Below, one piece after another: positions 6,509 to 6,794 of a DNA stretch of 6,794 nt. The notes beneath the pieces are model-generated. The model did not search any database. It saw only the letters and a list, made by a program, of their open reading frames with translations, and had not been told where the DNA came from. A program made the position numbers and the translations under genes. The DNA comes from an uncultured Pseudomonadota bacterium (lineage in GTDB: Bacteria > Pseudomonadota > Alphaproteobacteria > RF32 > CAG-239). The stretch is from positions 1 through 6,794 of the forward strand of contig CADBMG010000113.1 in NCBI GenBank assembly GCA_902795745.1, given 5' to 3'. Each line of letters begins with the position of its first letter. The first letter of the stretch is position 1.

Positions 6509-6794
6509 ATGGCTTTTGATCAAAAAATCAATAATTTGCGACGAGTGCCAAAATCAACCGTTACCAATAAGAAAAATGCCGGATTGGGTGTATTGGCATT
6601 AGCCGGTATTGTAGTCAGTTCCATGATTGGCGGAGGTATATACAGCTTACCGCAAAATATGGCGCAAGGTGCTTCGGTAGGAGCTGTTTTGCTTGCATGG
6701 CTGGTAACAGGTATAGGTGTGTATTTCATAGCCAACACTTTCCGTATTTTATCCAGTGCCAAACCGGATTTGACTGCCGGTATTTATATGTATA
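6509..6794 (+). CDS. aaxC: APC-family arginine/agmatine antiporter, AaxC-like (5' part only)
   Basis: The frame is open from the ATG to the window end: 95 complete codons of a gene that continues beyond it. AAAGGA at 6496-6501 lies seven bases before the ATG, which fixes the start. After a polar N-terminus (1-24) comes membrane segment 1 (about 25-47) carrying [16 protein letters not shown] (37-52), the unwound Gly-rich substrate-binding motif of the amino acid-polyamine-organocation superfamily. Membrane segment 2 follows (about 57-79, [15 protein letters not shown]), and then [11 protein letters not shown], typical of the basic amino acid antiporter branch. In the module it would exchange external arginine for the agmatine made by AaxB. 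The direct adjacency to aaxB supports arginine/agmatine rather than arginine/ornithine (ArcD) exchange, but the visible part cannot separate these. Confidence 0.88.
   Translation, partial: MAFDQKINNLRRVPKSTVTNKKNAGLGVLALAGIVVSSMIGGGIYSLPQNMAQGASVGAVLLAWLVTGIGVYFIANTFRILSSAKPDLTAGIYMY

Noticed and set aside
6414..6602. Plus-strand frame of 62 codons starting at a TTG after aaxB
   Set aside because: It runs through the terminator hairpin and then overlaps aaxC in another frame; aaxC has a good ribosome site and recognisable membrane motifs.

Overview
The window is an AT-rich bacterial chromosome segment. It begins with a tRNA-Leu read leftward, followed by an unbroken rightward run of six protein genes, the last cut by the window end. 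The first four form an outer-membrane biogenesis cluster: lptF (inner-membrane LPS exporter subunit), lptD (outer-membrane LPS translocon), surA (periplasmic chaperone/prolyl isomerase) and rsmA/ksgA (16S rRNA dimethyltransferase). The LptF and LptD sequences and the order lptF-lptD-surA-rsmA point to a low-GC alphaproteobacterium, perhaps one of the host- or gut-associated lineages; the lineage is an inference. Two genes usually found in this cluster are missing: lptG between lptF and lptD, and pdxA between surA and rsmA.

Layout. Positions 2-84 hold tRNA-Leu(CAG) on the minus strand, with a good promoter at 106-134. lptF (260-1390) overlaps lptD (1380-3671) by 11 bases. A 21-base gap with a strong ribosome binding site leads to surA (3693-4892), whose stop shares one base with the rsmA start (4892-5722). 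This looks like one co-transcribed, translationally coupled unit.

After a 138-base gap comes a second module: a pyruvoyl-dependent arginine decarboxylase closely resembling chlamydial AaxB (5861-6409), then the first 95 codons of an APC-family transporter that fits AaxC, the arginine/agmatine antiporter (6509 to the window end). Together they would import arginine, decarboxylate it to agmatine with proton consumption, and export agmatine. The module is not functionally related to the LPS genes and may have arrived by horizontal transfer.

The most unusual features are in the aax module. The aaxB frame stops at a TAG, but the next ten in-frame codons (NFETAEPVRV, then TAA) look like the expected C-terminal tail of AaxB, so the tail appears to be cut off by a single amber codon. 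A strong intrinsic terminator stands between aaxB and aaxC, leaving no room for a promoter behind it, and the end of the aaxB tail region can pair with the terminator's left arm, so an attenuation switch is possible. Upstream of aaxB there is a long imperfect hairpin and a 12-codon leader ORF with its own ribosome binding site that overlaps the aaxB start as ATGA. No CRISPR array, insertion sequence or phage gene was seen.
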